Origin: Pelosinus baikalensis
Lineage (GTDB): Bacteria > Bacillota > Negativicutes > DSM-13327
Length of the DNA: 64,000 nt
Reading direction: 5' to 3'
Assembly (NCBI RefSeq): GCF_020819555.1
Contig: NZ_JAJHJB010000008.1
Span: 1-64,000, forward strand
Below, piece by piece: positions 26,550-35,925 of this stretch. Within the stretch, counting starts at the first letter, position 1, and each line of letters opens with the position of its first letter. The notes under the pieces were generated by a model that saw only the letters and a program-made list of their open reading frames with translations, did not search any database and had not been told where the DNA came from. The translations under genes were made by a program, and so were the position numbers.

Positions 26550-26629
26550 CCGATAAAAATCTGTTTTTTGTGGGATTGCTTAGAGGGGTTGGCTGCGATT
26601 GCTGCACCTCTCACTATCAGATTTTCCGG
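26550..26629. repeat. 80-nt nested palindromic structure
   Basis: An outer stem (CAGATTTT with AAAATCTG, plus CCG/CGG ends) encloses GTG/CAC, AGAGG/CCTCT and two GC-rich inner pairs around GCGATTGC. It lies between convergent genes, apart from both terminators. It may be a structured RNA or a small repeat element; see findings. Confidence 0.45.
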
Positions 26630-26730
26630 ATGATGCCAGCAAATATTTTTTCTTCCTTTATATGAGTTTCATTATACACTGAGCTATATTTCTTTAAGTT
26701 AACAAATGGTTAAGAAAATATTAAAGATAT

Positions 26731-26772
26731 AAAGAAAAAACCAGTCTTCCCTTTATCATGTGGGCAGACTGG
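26731..26772 (-). terminator. Terminator of the XRE gene
   Basis: CCAGTCT (26741-26747) pairs with AGACTGG (26766-26772), and an A-rich run at 26731-26740 gives the U-tract on the minus strand. Confidence 0.7.
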
Positions 26773-26799
26773 CTCGATTGAAAATCAAAAATATGTACC

Positions 26800-27201
26800 T
26801 CAAAGCGTCTTCTTTGGATAGCAATCCTTTTTCAATGACAACGTTAATTTTACGTTTAATTCTAAAATATGGCATACTAGATCTGGATCAAACCCATATT
26901 GCTCAGCAAGAGTTATTACTTTATCCCATCTTTTATCCGTATTTGCCTGATAGCCAGGAATACTCTCACGAATGCAGTTCCCCTGATCTGAAGACGAATC
27001 TTCCGCGTCAAATCCGACTAACCAATCAATACTTACCTTAAAATAACTGGCAATACGCCGCAGTGTTGCAATATCCGGTTCACGACGGTTAATTTCCCAG
27101 GAAGCTAGCGTGGAGCGATCAACCTGAAGAATCGTCGCTAATGCTTCTTGGGTTAACTCACTCCGTAATTCTTTTATTCGATCTCCTAATGTTGTTTCCA
27201 T
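26800..27201 (-). CDS. XRE-family helix-turn-helix regulator
   Basis: A 133-residue regulator: an N-terminal HTH (LGDRIKELRSELTQEALATI, VDRSTLASWEINRREPDIAT) and a C-terminal half of unknown fold. The ATG at 27201 follows GAGGGG; the longer frame adds 16 residues without a ribosome site. It is divergent from the HisKA-like gene at 27372 across a 170-bp spacer with a 31-bp palindrome that shares the word AGTGTCTTAT with a second site, so autoregulation and control of the neighbour are likely. Confidence 0.85.
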   Translation of the reverse strand: METTLGDRIKELRSELTQEALATILQVDRSTLASWEINRREPDIATLRRIASYFKVSIDWLVGFDAEDSSSDQGNCIRESIPGYQANTDKRWDKVITLAEQYGFDPDLVCHILELNVKLTLSLKKDCYPKKTL

Positions 27202-27297
27202 GAGCACACCCCTCATTATTACGATAGCGTGCTTATCATAGCAGTGCAATTATTCTGTCCATAAGACACTCCCTTGGCAGGATTTTACAACAATCCA

Positions 27298-27328
27298 GAG
27301 AATTAGTGTCTTATAGACACTAATTCTC
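27298..27328. promoter_or_regulatory. 31-bp palindrome in the divergent spacer, likely operator
   Basis: Perfect arms GAGAATTAGTGTC / GACACTAATTCTC around TTATA. The half word AGTGTCTTAT recurs in opposite orientation at 27261-27270. No U-run follows, so an operator is more likely than a terminator. Confidence 0.6.
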
Positions 27329-27371
27329 GTTAAATAAAAAAGCAAGATGCTAAAAAAGGAGGGGCAGTTTC

Positions 27372-27674
27372 GTGCAGGTAGTAACGTTTTCTAGAAAAAT
27401 GGATGTATTGGAAATGATAGACAACAAACCTAAAAAGCAAGCTACAGTATACAAGAATTCTCAAGTCGATGCAATTGCTGCGAATGCAATTACGCTGGTA
27501 AATGAAATCAGCGATCCGCTCACGGTCATCAAAGGCTATTTACAAGTCTTCGAAAAAAATACTGTAAACAATCAACAAGAGTGGTTACCGCTCGTGTTTC
27601 AAGAATTAAATCGAGTGGAGCTATTGATCAACCACTTTATAACAATTTCTCAGAATAAGAAACCTCGGTCATAA
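27372..27674 (+). CDS. Stand-alone HisKA-like domain lacking the phospho-acceptor His
   Basis: A 100-residue cytoplasmic protein. Residues ~33-95 look like the dimerisation/phospho-transfer helices of sporulation-type histidine kinases (VNEISDPLTVIKGYLQVF, then LVFQELNRVELLINHF). In those kinases the first motif normally reads AHEIRNPLT; here the histidine is asparagine. No ATPase domain follows; the gene ends at a TAA. The GTG start has AAGGAGGGG upstream. It may titrate or dimerise with an intact kinase or bind a response regulator; this is inferred. Confidence 0.65.
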   Translation: MQVVTFSRKMDVLEMIDNKPKKQATVYKNSQVDAIAANAITLVNEISDPLTVIKGYLQVFEKNTVNNQQEWLPLVFQELNRVELLINHFITISQNKKPRS

Positions 27675-27685
27675 TTTATAATAAT

Positions 27686-27783
27686 AACGAGTGCAGCTGA
27701 AATAATATTATACATGGCAATCGTTAGGAATGGAATATAGGAGTGAGCAGCGTTACCTAGGAGGCAAGTCCCTTATTCCATTC
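27686..27783 (+). ncRNA. Candidate structured RNA with a three-way junction
   Basis: A first hairpin AACGA-g-TGC / GCA-a-TCGTT (27686-27725) is followed at once by a 10-bp stem GAATGGAATA / TATTCCATTC (27728-27737 with 27774-27783) that encloses two small hairpins, TAGG/CCTA and GGA/TCC. The strand is uncertain. It lies in a 300-bp gap with no open frame between the HisKA-like gene and arginase. No known RNA family was recognised. Confidence 0.4.
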
Positions 27784-27977
27784 TAGCAAAAATAACAATC
27801 GATATATAATTTTCTCAATGCATTATATAGCGATAAAAATCTCATATCCGCAACATAATAAAGACCAGAAGAGATTACATTTTTATGCAATCTTTCCTGG
27901 CCTTGTTTAGAATGTTAGTATGAAAATAAGGTAGAATCTAAGTCCTAGACCAACTCTTATGAACTAAACCCACCTTG

Positions 27978-28925
27978 TCATATCGCTTCAGCACTTCTTT
28001 TTCGATCTGTTCTTTGCACCTGTTTGCTTTTAGCAGTCTCACCAAATAATGCTCCAATCAGGTTAACGGTCAGACGAGCCGTCATATCATCTTTATCCAG
28101 CAATGGATTGACCTCTACAAATTCCGCGGAAATCAAATTTTCAGCTGCGGCTAATAACCGTACGGCCTGCAGACTTTCTTTATAGCTAAGTCCATCGGCA
28201 ACAGGAGTCCCTACTCCTGGGAATTCTGCAGGATCAATACCATCTACATCAAAGCTCAAATGGATTCCATCACAACGTTCTGATAAATAACGTACTGTCT
28301 CGGCGATGACCACCTCCATGCCCAGTCGTTTTACATCATTGGCAGTGTACATTTTTATATGTTTTTCCTCAATGAGCTGCTGCTCCCCTTTATCCACATC
28401 CCGAGCACCAATCAACACAATATGCTCCGGTTTCACTTTTCCCTGGTAGCCTCCAATATTCGTCAAAGCCGAATGACCTAATCCCATGCTGGCTGCTAAA
28501 GGCATGCCATGAATATTGCCAGTCGGTGATGTTTCAGGTGTATTCATATCAGCATGAGCATCGTACCAAATGACACCAACATTTTTATAATGTTTTGCAA
28601 CACCAGCTAATGTCCCCATAGCAATGCTGTGGTCTCCGCCTAAAACAAGAGGAAAGCGCCCTTCTTGTATAATATTTGAAACCTTTGCTGCCAACTTTTC
28701 ACTTGAATCAACAAGGGTTTTTACATTTTTAATATTCTCGCCGCTTTGTCTAAAGCATCCTGTAATGCCAATAGGAAGATTACCTTCATCTACGACATCC
28801 TGTCCGACACCTTTTAAACGCTCCATTAACCCTGCACAACGGATACCCTGGGGTCCTAAGTTGGTACCATAACGAGTCTGTCCCAACCACATTGGTACAC
28901 CAACAATCGAAATCTTTCTTTTCAT
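27978..28925 (-). CDS. rocF: Arginase
   Basis: A 315-residue ureohydrolase that converts arginine to ornithine and urea with a binuclear manganese site. The ligands are visible in GGDHSIAMG, WYDAHADMNTPETSPTGN and SFDVDGIDPAEFPG; the SPTGNIHGMPLA stretch is arginase-specific rather than agmatinase-like. The N-terminus KRKISIVGVPMWLGQTRYG aligns with Bacillus arginases, so the ATG at 28925 is taken although no strong ribosome site is seen; the longer frame starts at 28958. It stands alone. Arginine catabolism or polyamine supply is the likely role. Confidence 0.92.
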   Translation of the reverse strand: MKRKISIVGVPMWLGQTRYGTNLGPQGIRCAGLMERLKGVGQDVVDEGNLPIGITGCFRQSGENIKNVKTLVDSSEKLAAKVSNIIQEGRFPLVLGGDHSIAMGTLAGVAKHYKNVGVIWYDAHADMNTPETSPTGNIHGMPLAASMGLGHSALTNIGGYQGKVKPEHIVLIGARDVDKGEQQLIEEKHIKMYTANDVKRLGMEVVIAETVRYLSERCDGIHLSFDVDGIDPAEFPGVGTPVADGLSYKESLQAVRLLAAAENLISAEFVEVNPLLDKDDMTARLTVNLIGALFGETAKSKQVQRTDRKRSAEAI

Positions 28926-29246
28926 GAAATTCACTATCACCGCCCCAATCTTTTGCATTATTTTTTTGCTGCGAATTTTATTTTAAACCTTTCTTGTCTA
29001 GTGTGCAAGAAAAGTTTTATAAAATACATAACCTTTATTCCCATTTAAGAACAGTCGTGATCCGAGATCATTCAAGAACAAAGTACTGCAGCTATCTAAG
29101 TTGAAGAAATCCAATATTTTTTTACTTCAGTAAACGATTTAAATATAGAAAATATCCATACCAGTATTATCCTGTAATAAAACACCAAAAATCAGGAAGA
29201 ATACTAACAGATAACTCATCCACAAAAGGATGCTGGAGGTAATCTT
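28926..29246. other. Intergenic region between arginase and DUF1657 genes
   Basis: About 320 bp of AT-rich sequence serving as the divergent promoter region. A weak inverted repeat (TTTCTTG...CAAGAAA near 28990-29015) is present. I saw no open frame and no clear promoter. Confidence 0.4.
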
Positions 29247-29504
29247 ATGACTGTACAAAAGGATTTAGAAAAGGCTTTAGCTGCCGCTGAATCAGCTAAA
29301 GGAACCTATGCATCTTTTGCCACATCTACTGAGGACCAAACGGCTCAACAAATGTTTACCCAAATGTCTCAAGATATGAAGCAGCATATTTCCAATATTG
29401 AAGATCGTCTTAGCTCTAACGCTGCTGTGGGATTGAACGCAGGCAACGCTTCTACTGTAACGAATAGCAATAGTAGTGCTACTGTAACTAATCAGCAAAA
29501 CTAA
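29247..29504 (+). CDS. DUF1657 domain protein
   Basis: An 85-residue protein. Residues 1-58 form the helical DUF1657 domain (VQKDLEKALAAAESAKGTYA, DQTAQQMFTQMSQDMKQHIS). The tail is a low-complexity Ser/Thr/Asn stretch. The family is restricted to spore-forming Firmicutes and is often found near spoVA genes, so a role in the spore is plausible; no activity is known. GGAGGT precedes the ATG and a terminator follows. Confidence 0.85.
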   Translation: MTVQKDLEKALAAAESAKGTYASFATSTEDQTAQQMFTQMSQDMKQHISNIEDRLSSNAAVGLNAGNASTVTNSNSSATVTNQQN

Positions 29505-29535
29505 TAGACACGCAGTCTCCCTGTTTTTACTTTAT

Positions 29536-29573
29536 AGAAACCCTATTCCTATTATGTTCGGAATAGGGTTTCT
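29536..29573 (+). terminator. Terminator of the DUF1657 gene
   Basis: Perfect 14-bp stem AGAAACCCTATTCC / GGAATAGGGTTTCT followed by TTTT. Confidence 0.85.
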
Positions 29574-29681
29574 TTTGTGAAAACAAAAAAATGTACATTT
29601 TTAAATTTCCGGGACAAAATAACACTAAGTATATAAGTCATTCCAATTTATAAAAAACTACAAAGAAAAGGAGTTCATAAC

Positions 29682-29774
29682 ATGGTGGAACTTCAATTGG
29701 GATTTTTTGCTTTTCTCTTCATTGCAGTTTCCCTTTGGTTGCTGCATGTATTACATGGTCTGGGGATGATGTGA
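29682..29774 (+). CDS. 30-residue single-pass membrane peptide
   Basis: MVELQLGFFAFLFIAVSLWL followed by LHVLHGLGMM and a TGA. It is nearly all one transmembrane helix. AAAGGAG lies eight bases upstream of the ATG and a terminator follows, so it is probably a real small gene. The histidines and size recall accessory peptides of oxidases or transporters, but no partner lies nearby. Confidence 0.55.
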   Translation: MVELQLGFFAFLFIAVSLWLLHVLHGLGMM

Positions 29775-29799
29775 ACTTCAAAGAAAACTATGGTAAGAC

Positions 29800-29845
29800 A
29801 AAAGATAAAGAGCCCGCCACTTCGTTGACGAGCTCTTTATCTTTT
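29800..29845. terminator. Shared bidirectional terminator
   Basis: AAAAGATAAAGAGC / GCTCTTTATCTTTT between the membrane peptide and the convergent glnS; it touches the glnS stop codon. Confidence 0.85.
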
Positions 29846-31526
29846 ACGCTTTTTGCGCTTTTGCCCAGGAATCGCGCAATCCTACAATACGATTAAAAAC
29901 AGGTAATTCTGCCGTAGAATCCTTCGCATCCAAACAGAAGTAGCCGTTGCGGATGAATTGGTAACGCTGATCAGGCGTAGCTTGAAGTAAGCTAGGTTCT
30001 AACATGCAAGATGTAAGTTTCTCTAAAGAATTGGGATTGATATCATCTTTGAAGTCTTTTTCACCTTGATCGGTCTCTTCTTCTGCAAGTAAATAATCAA
30101 ACAATCGCACTTCAGCCTTAACAGCCTGGGCAGCAGATACCCAGTGCAGCGTCCCTTTCACTTTGCGAGTTGCTGTTCCTGTACCACTTTTGGTTTCAGG
30201 ATCATAAGTACAACGTAATTCTATCACTTCACCAGTTTCCGGGTCTTTAATCACTTCTTCGCATTTGATAAAATAAGCATTTTTTAGACGCACTTCCTGT
30301 CCGGGAGCCAAACGGAAGAATTTCTTAATTGGAATTTCCATGAAATCATCCTGCTCAATATAGATCTCCCGTGAGAAAGGAATACTACGATTGCCCATAT
30401 CAGGCTGCTCTGGATTATTCTCCGTTTCCAGTTCCTCTACTTGTCCCTCAGGGTAATTGGTAATGACTACTTTCAATGGACGCAGCACTGCCATCGCTCG
30501 CAAAGCCTTGCTGTTTAGATCTTCTCTGATACAATGTTCCAGCATCGCAATATCTACAGTACTATTGCTTTTGGCTACGCCAATGCGTTCACAAAAATCA
30601 CGAATAGCTTCCGGCGTATAACCACGACGGCGCAGTCCAGAAATCGTTGGCATCCGCGGATCATCCCAGCCATCCACCAAACCTTCTTCCACTAGCATCC
30701 TAAGTTTTCTTTTGCTCATTACCAGATTGGTAACATTCAACCGTGCAAATTCAATCTGTTGAGGACGGTTTTCCATCTCAAGAGAAGAAATCAGCCAATC
30801 ATATAATGGACGATGATCTTCAAACTCCAAGGTACAAATAGAATGAGTAATTCCTTCTAAGGCATCGGAAATAGGATGAGCAAAATCATACATAGGATAT
30901 ATGCACCAGGTATTACCTGTACGATGATGTTCGGCTCGCATAATACGATATAAAATAGGATCACGCAAATTTACATTTGGCGATGCCATATCAATTTTTG
31001 CTCGCAATACCCTAGATCCATCGGCAAATTTTCCAGCTCTCATACCATCAAATAATTCTAGATTTTCTGCTATCGAACGACTGCGATAAGGACTGTTTTT
31101 TCCTGGTTCAGTCAAAGTCCCCCGGTATTCCCGCATTTCCTGGGGATTCAAGTCACAAACATAGGCCTTTTCTGATTTTATCAATTGAACAGCACATTCA
31201 TAAAGCTGTTCAAAATAGTCAGAAGCATAAAACATACGATCGTCCCAATCAAATCCCAGCCATTTTACATCTTCTTGAATGGATTCAACATATTCAACTT
31301 CTTCTTTACTTGGATTGGTATCATCAAAGCGCAAATTACATAAGCCGTTATAATCCTGAGCAATCCCAAAATTAAGACAGATGGACTTTGCATGACCAAT
31401 ATGCAGATACCCATTGGGTTCTGGTGGAAAACGGGTATGTACCCTCTTATTATTTTTATTGTTCTTCAAATCTTCATTAATAATATTTTCAATAAAGTTT
31501 GAAGATATTGTCGTATTTGTCGTCAT
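29844..31526 (-). CDS. glnS: Glutamine--tRNA ligase
   Basis: A 560-residue class I synthetase charging tRNA-Gln directly. The HIGH motif is in PPEPNGYLHIGHAKSICLNF, and the KMSKS-like motif is VMSKRKL. The tRNA-binding beta-barrel anticodon domains follow. Length is typical of the bacterial enzyme. A GlnRS is unusual in Firmicutes, many of which use GatCAB, but is known in Negativicutes and some clostridia, probably by transfer; this supports the assignment of the organism. Confidence 0.96.
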   Translation of the reverse strand: MTTNTTISSNFIENIINEDLKNNKNNKRVHTRFPPEPNGYLHIGHAKSICLNFGIAQDYNGLCNLRFDDTNPSKEEVEYVESIQEDVKWLGFDWDDRMFYASDYFEQLYECAVQLIKSEKAYVCDLNPQEMREYRGTLTEPGKNSPYRSRSIAENLELFDGMRAGKFADGSRVLRAKIDMASPNVNLRDPILYRIMRAEHHRTGNTWCIYPMYDFAHPISDALEGITHSICTLEFEDHRPLYDWLISSLEMENRPQQIEFARLNVTNLVMSKRKLRMLVEEGLVDGWDDPRMPTISGLRRRGYTPEAIRDFCERIGVAKSNSTVDIAMLEHCIREDLNSKALRAMAVLRPLKVVITNYPEGQVEELETENNPEQPDMGNRSIPFSREIYIEQDDFMEIPIKKFFRLAPGQEVRLKNAYFIKCEEVIKDPETGEVIELRCTYDPETKSGTGTATRKVKGTLHWVSAAQAVKAEVRLFDYLLAEEETDQGEKDFKDDINPNSLEKLTSCMLEPSLLQATPDQRYQFIRNGYFCLDAKDSTAELPVFNRIVGLRDSWAKAQKA

Positions 31527-31648
31527 CCTTGAAACCCCTTCTCGATTATCTTTTTATTTATACACATTTCGTCATTTATCGCCCTTTTCCTGCTTATAGC
31601 AAACATACAACTACAGTATATAGATAAAATAACCAAAATCTATATAAA

Positions 31649-34600
31649 TTAACCAATTTTAAAACAGGCTGTGCTGCCTCTTTCTGTTGCCATAACTTCT
31701 AAGCGGGCATCTATTCTTTCCTTTAGTTCAGGAACGTGAGAAATAATCCCCACCAGTCGCCCCCCCTGCTGCAAATCGATTAAAGCCTTGATAGCAAAGT
31801 CTAAGGATTCTGGATCAAGAGTACCAAAGCCCTCATCTACTAAGATTGTATCTAAATGTATGCCGCCTGCATAGGACTGAACAACATCAGCTAAACCTAA
31901 GGCTAATGACAAAGATGCTAAAAAGGTCTCACCCCCAGATAAGGTCCCCACGCCTCTGGCAATGCCTGTATAGTTGTCAAAAACCTCTAGATCCAAACCA
32001 CCAGCAGCGTTTTTTCTGGCTCGCTCCAGGGTTCGCTGCAGGGAATAACGGCTGCGGCTCATCATTTTTAAACGTTCATTCGCTGCCACAATTACATTTT
32101 CTAATAACGTTCCTAAAACAAATCGCTGCAGCGTTAATTTGTGCTCATTGCTGCCATTAGCCACTTCTGCCAAACGTCCTGCCACAGCATATTGGGCTTC
32201 TAATGTCCCTAAGGCTTCATCCACTTGATTGATCTTTTTCAACCAAGCTTGCTGACGTTTTAGAAGTGCCTCTAGATTCGTGTGTGCAGCAAACATATCA
32301 TTATATCGATTTTGCATAGTTGTAACTACTTGCTGCAACCCCAGCATATCCGGTAATTCCAGATTTTCCGCTGCCTGGGCAGCCTGTTCCAGGAACAGAG
32401 TAGCTTTACTAAATTCCGAATCAAAGGCAGCAATTTTCTTTGCAGTAAGGCTCATACTCTCTGGACTCTTTTTCGCATTCTCATAGTCTTGCTGATCCAT
32501 AAATCCAGCTGCTGCTACTCGTTTTACAAAATAGTTTTGTTCCTCTTCGTATTTTATCTTGCTGTCTTTTAAGCGATATTTGGTATTTTCCAAGAGTGTC
32601 ACCTTCTGGGTTACCAGCTGTTTTCCCTGCTGCACATGATGCTGAGCTTGTTCCCAGGCTGCTTTATATTGCTCTTGCTTATTCTGGGTACTTTTTAGGG
32701 CTGCTGCCAATTTCCCCATCCCTTGCAGTTCCTCGGGTATCGCAAAACGTCTTTCTGCCACTATGGTTTCTGCGGCTGTAAAAGACTGTTCTGCCTGACG
32801 CCACGCTTCTTGCACCTGAACGAATTCCTTATGCAGGTCCTCTTGTTGTTTCCTTAACTGCTCCAACTGCTTAGTCACATTCCTGACCTGCTGTTCTCCA
32901 ACCAAGGCTTGCTCATACTTTTGACGCAGAGTCTGAACTTTTAGATCTAACTCTAGCAAAGGTAATGCAGCTTGCTCTTTAAGTTCCCCAGCAAGATCGG
33001 CAATCCGTTTTTTCCATGTATCCCTCTCGGTTTGCAGCAAACTGTGCTGACTGCGGCAAGTATCTCTTTCTTGTTCCAGAAGTTCGAACTGCTTTTGAGC
33101 CGTTTTCAACTGACTTTCATTCGGCATGATTCCTCTAGGAGCGGCCAGCTTAGGATGATCCGCTGAACCACAGACAGGGCAGCTCTCTCCTGCTGTCAAG
33201 GTACTTGCCATGAAAGCTGCCTGCCCTTGCATCCATTCATGCTGCAATGTGGTGAGACTGCTTTTAGCAGCCGCATAGTTTTTCTCAAGCTCTGCTAAAT
33301 TCAGGCCCGAAGCAGAAACTTGCTGTTCTAGCTGGGTAAATTTTTTCCTATGTTCCTCTAGAAGTCTACTTTTCGTAAGCAATCCTTGGGCATGCTGCCA
33401 TTGTACTTCCCTGCTGCCCACTTCTAACGCAAGTTGAACAACTTTCTGTTCTTCTTGAATGATATGGTCCATCTTTTCTTGTATCTTCGTATATTCGAGT
33501 TCAATAGCATCTTTTTTCTTTGCTGCCTGCTGCAGTTCACTTTTTCTTATCGTTGCTGTTTCTAAGGCTTTTTCCAGTAGTTTTATTTTATCCTCAATCT
33601 GCTGTAAATGGATTATTTGCCGAACCAGCATTTCCCGCTCTTCGTCTTTAGCAGCTTCTATTTCAAACCGCTGCTGCGCCTCTTTTAGCTTCTGCATCTC
33701 AATATCCAGCTCAGCCTTATAAGTCTTACAGTTCTCTTCCAACGACAGTACATCCTGAGCATAGTTCGATCGATTCTTTTCTGCATCGAACAAGCCCATT
33801 GCCGCCGTTGCCTGCAGGAGACCTGCTCGTTCTTCTTCGATGATCGGCTTTTGCTCGATAAGCGTCGCAAATAATTGCTCTGCTTTTTGTTTTTCCTGAA
33901 TTTTTCCCTGTATGATTGCCCCTTGGTTCACAGCCTGTTGAGCACTTTTTAATTCTTCACTGATACTTTTGATCTGAACGAGTACGTTTTCTACTTCCCT
34001 TTCATTTTGCTGTATAGAATCCAGCAGTTCATAATCTTGCGCTACGCCGGCTTCCTGCAAAATCCACTGACGCTGTTTGCTCTGTTCTTCACTCACCTTT
34101 TTTAGCAGTAGAGCCTTGTCCTTTAATTTTTCCTCAATCCTTTGATATAGGTCTGTTTTAAATAATGCCTGCATAATTTCTTGCCGTTCATTGGAGTTAG
34201 CAGTTAATAATTTACGAAATTCACCTTGAGGCAGCAGCACAACTTGACGAAATTGGCTGCTCTTAAAGCCCAGCAGTGTTTCAATCTGCTTCGTAACGTC
34301 CAGCCATTTCGCTGCCAGCAAAATGGGTTCACCCACTAAAGGCATACTCCACAATTCAGCTTGTGCCAGCATGGTGGTGGTGCCTTCTCCCCGTTTCTTA
34401 GGCCGCTCCTGCTCTGGAATTCGTTTTACTTGATAACAAGCTTCGCCAATCGCAAAATCAAAAATCACTTCTGTAATTACAGCACTATCGGCATGATCGC
34501 TGCGCATGGATTTTCCTTCACGCTGCGTGCCGCTGGCATCACCAAACAAGGCAAAGCACATACCATCTAAAATTGTCGTTTTTCCTGATCCTGTGGGGCC

Positions 34601-34702
34601 ATGAATCAAGAAAAATGTCCGATCCTGCAATTCCCTAAAATCAAGTTTTTGCTGTTGCGCATAGGGGCCAAAAGCCGTCATAGTTAAACATAATGGTCTC
34701 AT
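31649..34702 (-). CDS. sbcC: Exonuclease SbcCD subunit SbcC
   Basis: A 1017-residue SMC-like ATPase, partner of SbcD in cutting DNA hairpins and blocked ends. Walker A is GPTGSGKTTILDGMCFALFG at the N-terminus. Two long coiled coils flank the zinc hook CPVCGSADHP near the middle. The C-terminal signature LSGGETFLASLSLALGLADV and Walker B TILVDEGFGTLD close the ATPase. The gene overlaps sbcD by 4 bp. Confidence 0.96.
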   Translation of the reverse strand: MRPLCLTMTAFGPYAQQQKLDFRELQDRTFFLIHGPTGSGKTTILDGMCFALFGDASGTQREGKSMRSDHADSAVITEVIFDFAIGEACYQVKRIPEQERPKKRGEGTTTMLAQAELWSMPLVGEPILLAAKWLDVTKQIETLLGFKSSQFRQVVLLPQGEFRKLLTANSNERQEIMQALFKTDLYQRIEEKLKDKALLLKKVSEEQSKQRQWILQEAGVAQDYELLDSIQQNEREVENVLVQIKSISEELKSAQQAVNQGAIIQGKIQEKQKAEQLFATLIEQKPIIEEERAGLLQATAAMGLFDAEKNRSNYAQDVLSLEENCKTYKAELDIEMQKLKEAQQRFEIEAAKDEEREMLVRQIIHLQQIEDKIKLLEKALETATIRKSELQQAAKKKDAIELEYTKIQEKMDHIIQEEQKVVQLALEVGSREVQWQHAQGLLTKSRLLEEHRKKFTQLEQQVSASGLNLAELEKNYAAAKSSLTTLQHEWMQGQAAFMASTLTAGESCPVCGSADHPKLAAPRGIMPNESQLKTAQKQFELLEQERDTCRSQHSLLQTERDTWKKRIADLAGELKEQAALPLLELDLKVQTLRQKYEQALVGEQQVRNVTKQLEQLRKQQEDLHKEFVQVQEAWRQAEQSFTAAETIVAERRFAIPEELQGMGKLAAALKSTQNKQEQYKAAWEQAQHHVQQGKQLVTQKVTLLENTKYRLKDSKIKYEEEQNYFVKRVAAAGFMDQQDYENAKKSPESMSLTAKKIAAFDSEFSKATLFLEQAAQAAENLELPDMLGLQQVVTTMQNRYNDMFAAHTNLEALLKRQQAWLKKINQVDEALGTLEAQYAVAGRLAEVANGSNEHKLTLQRFVLGTLLENVIVAANERLKMMSRSRYSLQRTLERARKNAAGGLDLEVFDNYTGIARGVGTLSGGETFLASLSLALGLADVVQSYAGGIHLDTILVDEGFGTLDPESLDFAIKALIDLQQGGRLVGIISHVPELKERIDARLEVMATERGSTACFKIG

Positions 34703-35853
34703 AGAATCGCCTCCCGTTCCTCACGGTATACGGTTTCGATCACATTAACTAAGTGCATCTGCTGCTCCTGTGTCATATTTTCTCCAGTCATCTGATGATA
34801 AAAGGCCGCAAATAGTTCTTTTTCACTAAGCTTACGATGATCCTTAGGCAAGCCGCTCAGCACACCCTTTTTCAAAAAACGCGGACTTTCGATCTGCAGT
34901 ACATTAAGATATTTCTCACGCAGTTTCCCCATGGCATCTAAGATTGGCATTTCATCTAGCAGCGTTACCGATACATAATCCTGCTGATTCCCTTCATCAA
35001 TGGAATGATCCAGGATATCTTTAAAATAGCCTTTTATACAACGAACGTCGCGACGAGGAGATAAGGGAATTCTCTCAACGGTGATGCCCCCGACTTTATC
35101 CATTTCGATCAAATGAATACCTTTTCGCTGAGAAGCTTCTGCAAAAGAGTATTTCAGCAGTGATCCGCTATAATGAATGCTTGGATTTCCTGCCTGCTGA
35201 GAATTATGTAAATGCCCTAAAGCTGTATAGCAAAAAGGATGAAATACAGCCCCATTTACCATACTACTGCCGCCTATAGATAAAGGACGCTCCGATTCAC
35301 TCTCCATGCCCCCCGCAATAAAAGCATGAGCAATAGCAACTGAACGTGCTTTATTTGGAATTTTTCTTATTACATGCTGCACCATAGCCTCTATTGCTTG
35401 TTCGTGATTTGAAACATCAGGACAAGAAAGACGTTCGCGAACGAATGCAGGCTCCCCATAGGTAAGCGGAGCAAAGTACACCGGTCCATGCTCATCATAT
35501 AAAATAATAGGTTCTATTTCCCGACTTAATGCCCCTGCTACATACAGCCCTTGAGCCGCTAATAGACGACTGCCAAATCCTAGACGTTCTGCACTATCAT
35601 GATTACCTGCAATCATAATCGTAGGCACCTTGTAGTCTACTAAAATCTGCGAGATTAATTGGTTTAATAATTCTACTGCCTCAATAGGCGGCACAGCACG
35701 ATCATAAATATCTCCGGCAATAATAATCCCATCTGGTTTACTCTCACGTACTAAAGCTAGAAACTGATCCAGTACATGGGCCTGATCATTCGTCAAATGA
35801 ATCCCATGGAACAACCTACCTAAATGCCAATCTGAAGTATGTAAAAACCGCAC
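34699..35853 (-). CDS. sbcD: Exonuclease SbcCD subunit SbcD
   Basis: A 384-residue calcineurin-like phosphoesterase, the nuclease of the SbcCD complex. Metal-binding motifs are HTSDWHLGRLF, IIAGDIYDRA, IAGNHDSAERLGF and ALGHLHNSQ. It leads the sbcDC operon and is translationally coupled to sbcC. Confidence 0.96.
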   Translation of the reverse strand: MRFLHTSDWHLGRLFHGIHLTNDQAHVLDQFLALVRESKPDGIIIAGDIYDRAVPPIEAVELLNQLISQILVDYKVPTIMIAGNHDSAERLGFGSRLLAAQGLYVAGALSREIEPIILYDEHGPVYFAPLTYGEPAFVRERLSCPDVSNHEQAIEAMVQHVIRKIPNKARSVAIAHAFIAGGMESESERPLSIGGSSMVNGAVFHPFCYTALGHLHNSQQAGNPSIHYSGSLLKYSFAEASQRKGIHLIEMDKVGGITVERIPLSPRRDVRCIKGYFKDILDHSIDEGNQQDYVSVTLLDEMPILDAMGKLREKYLNVLQIESPRFLKKGVLSGLPKDHRKLSEKELFAAFYHQMTGENMTQEQQMHLVNVIETVYREEREAIL

Positions 35854-35925
35854 AATCCGACCTCCTACCGCTATTTTCTACCTTCTTCGTGATACACATA
35901 AAAAATTCCTACAAAATAATATTAC

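Noticed and set aside
26581..26640. Lysine riboswitch, suggested by AGAGGTGC
   Set aside because: Only this short word fits; the rest of the L-box core is missing and no lysine gene follows.
31527..31648. T-box or other leader upstream of glnS
   Set aside because: Only about 120 bp are available and no terminator or T-box core is visible.
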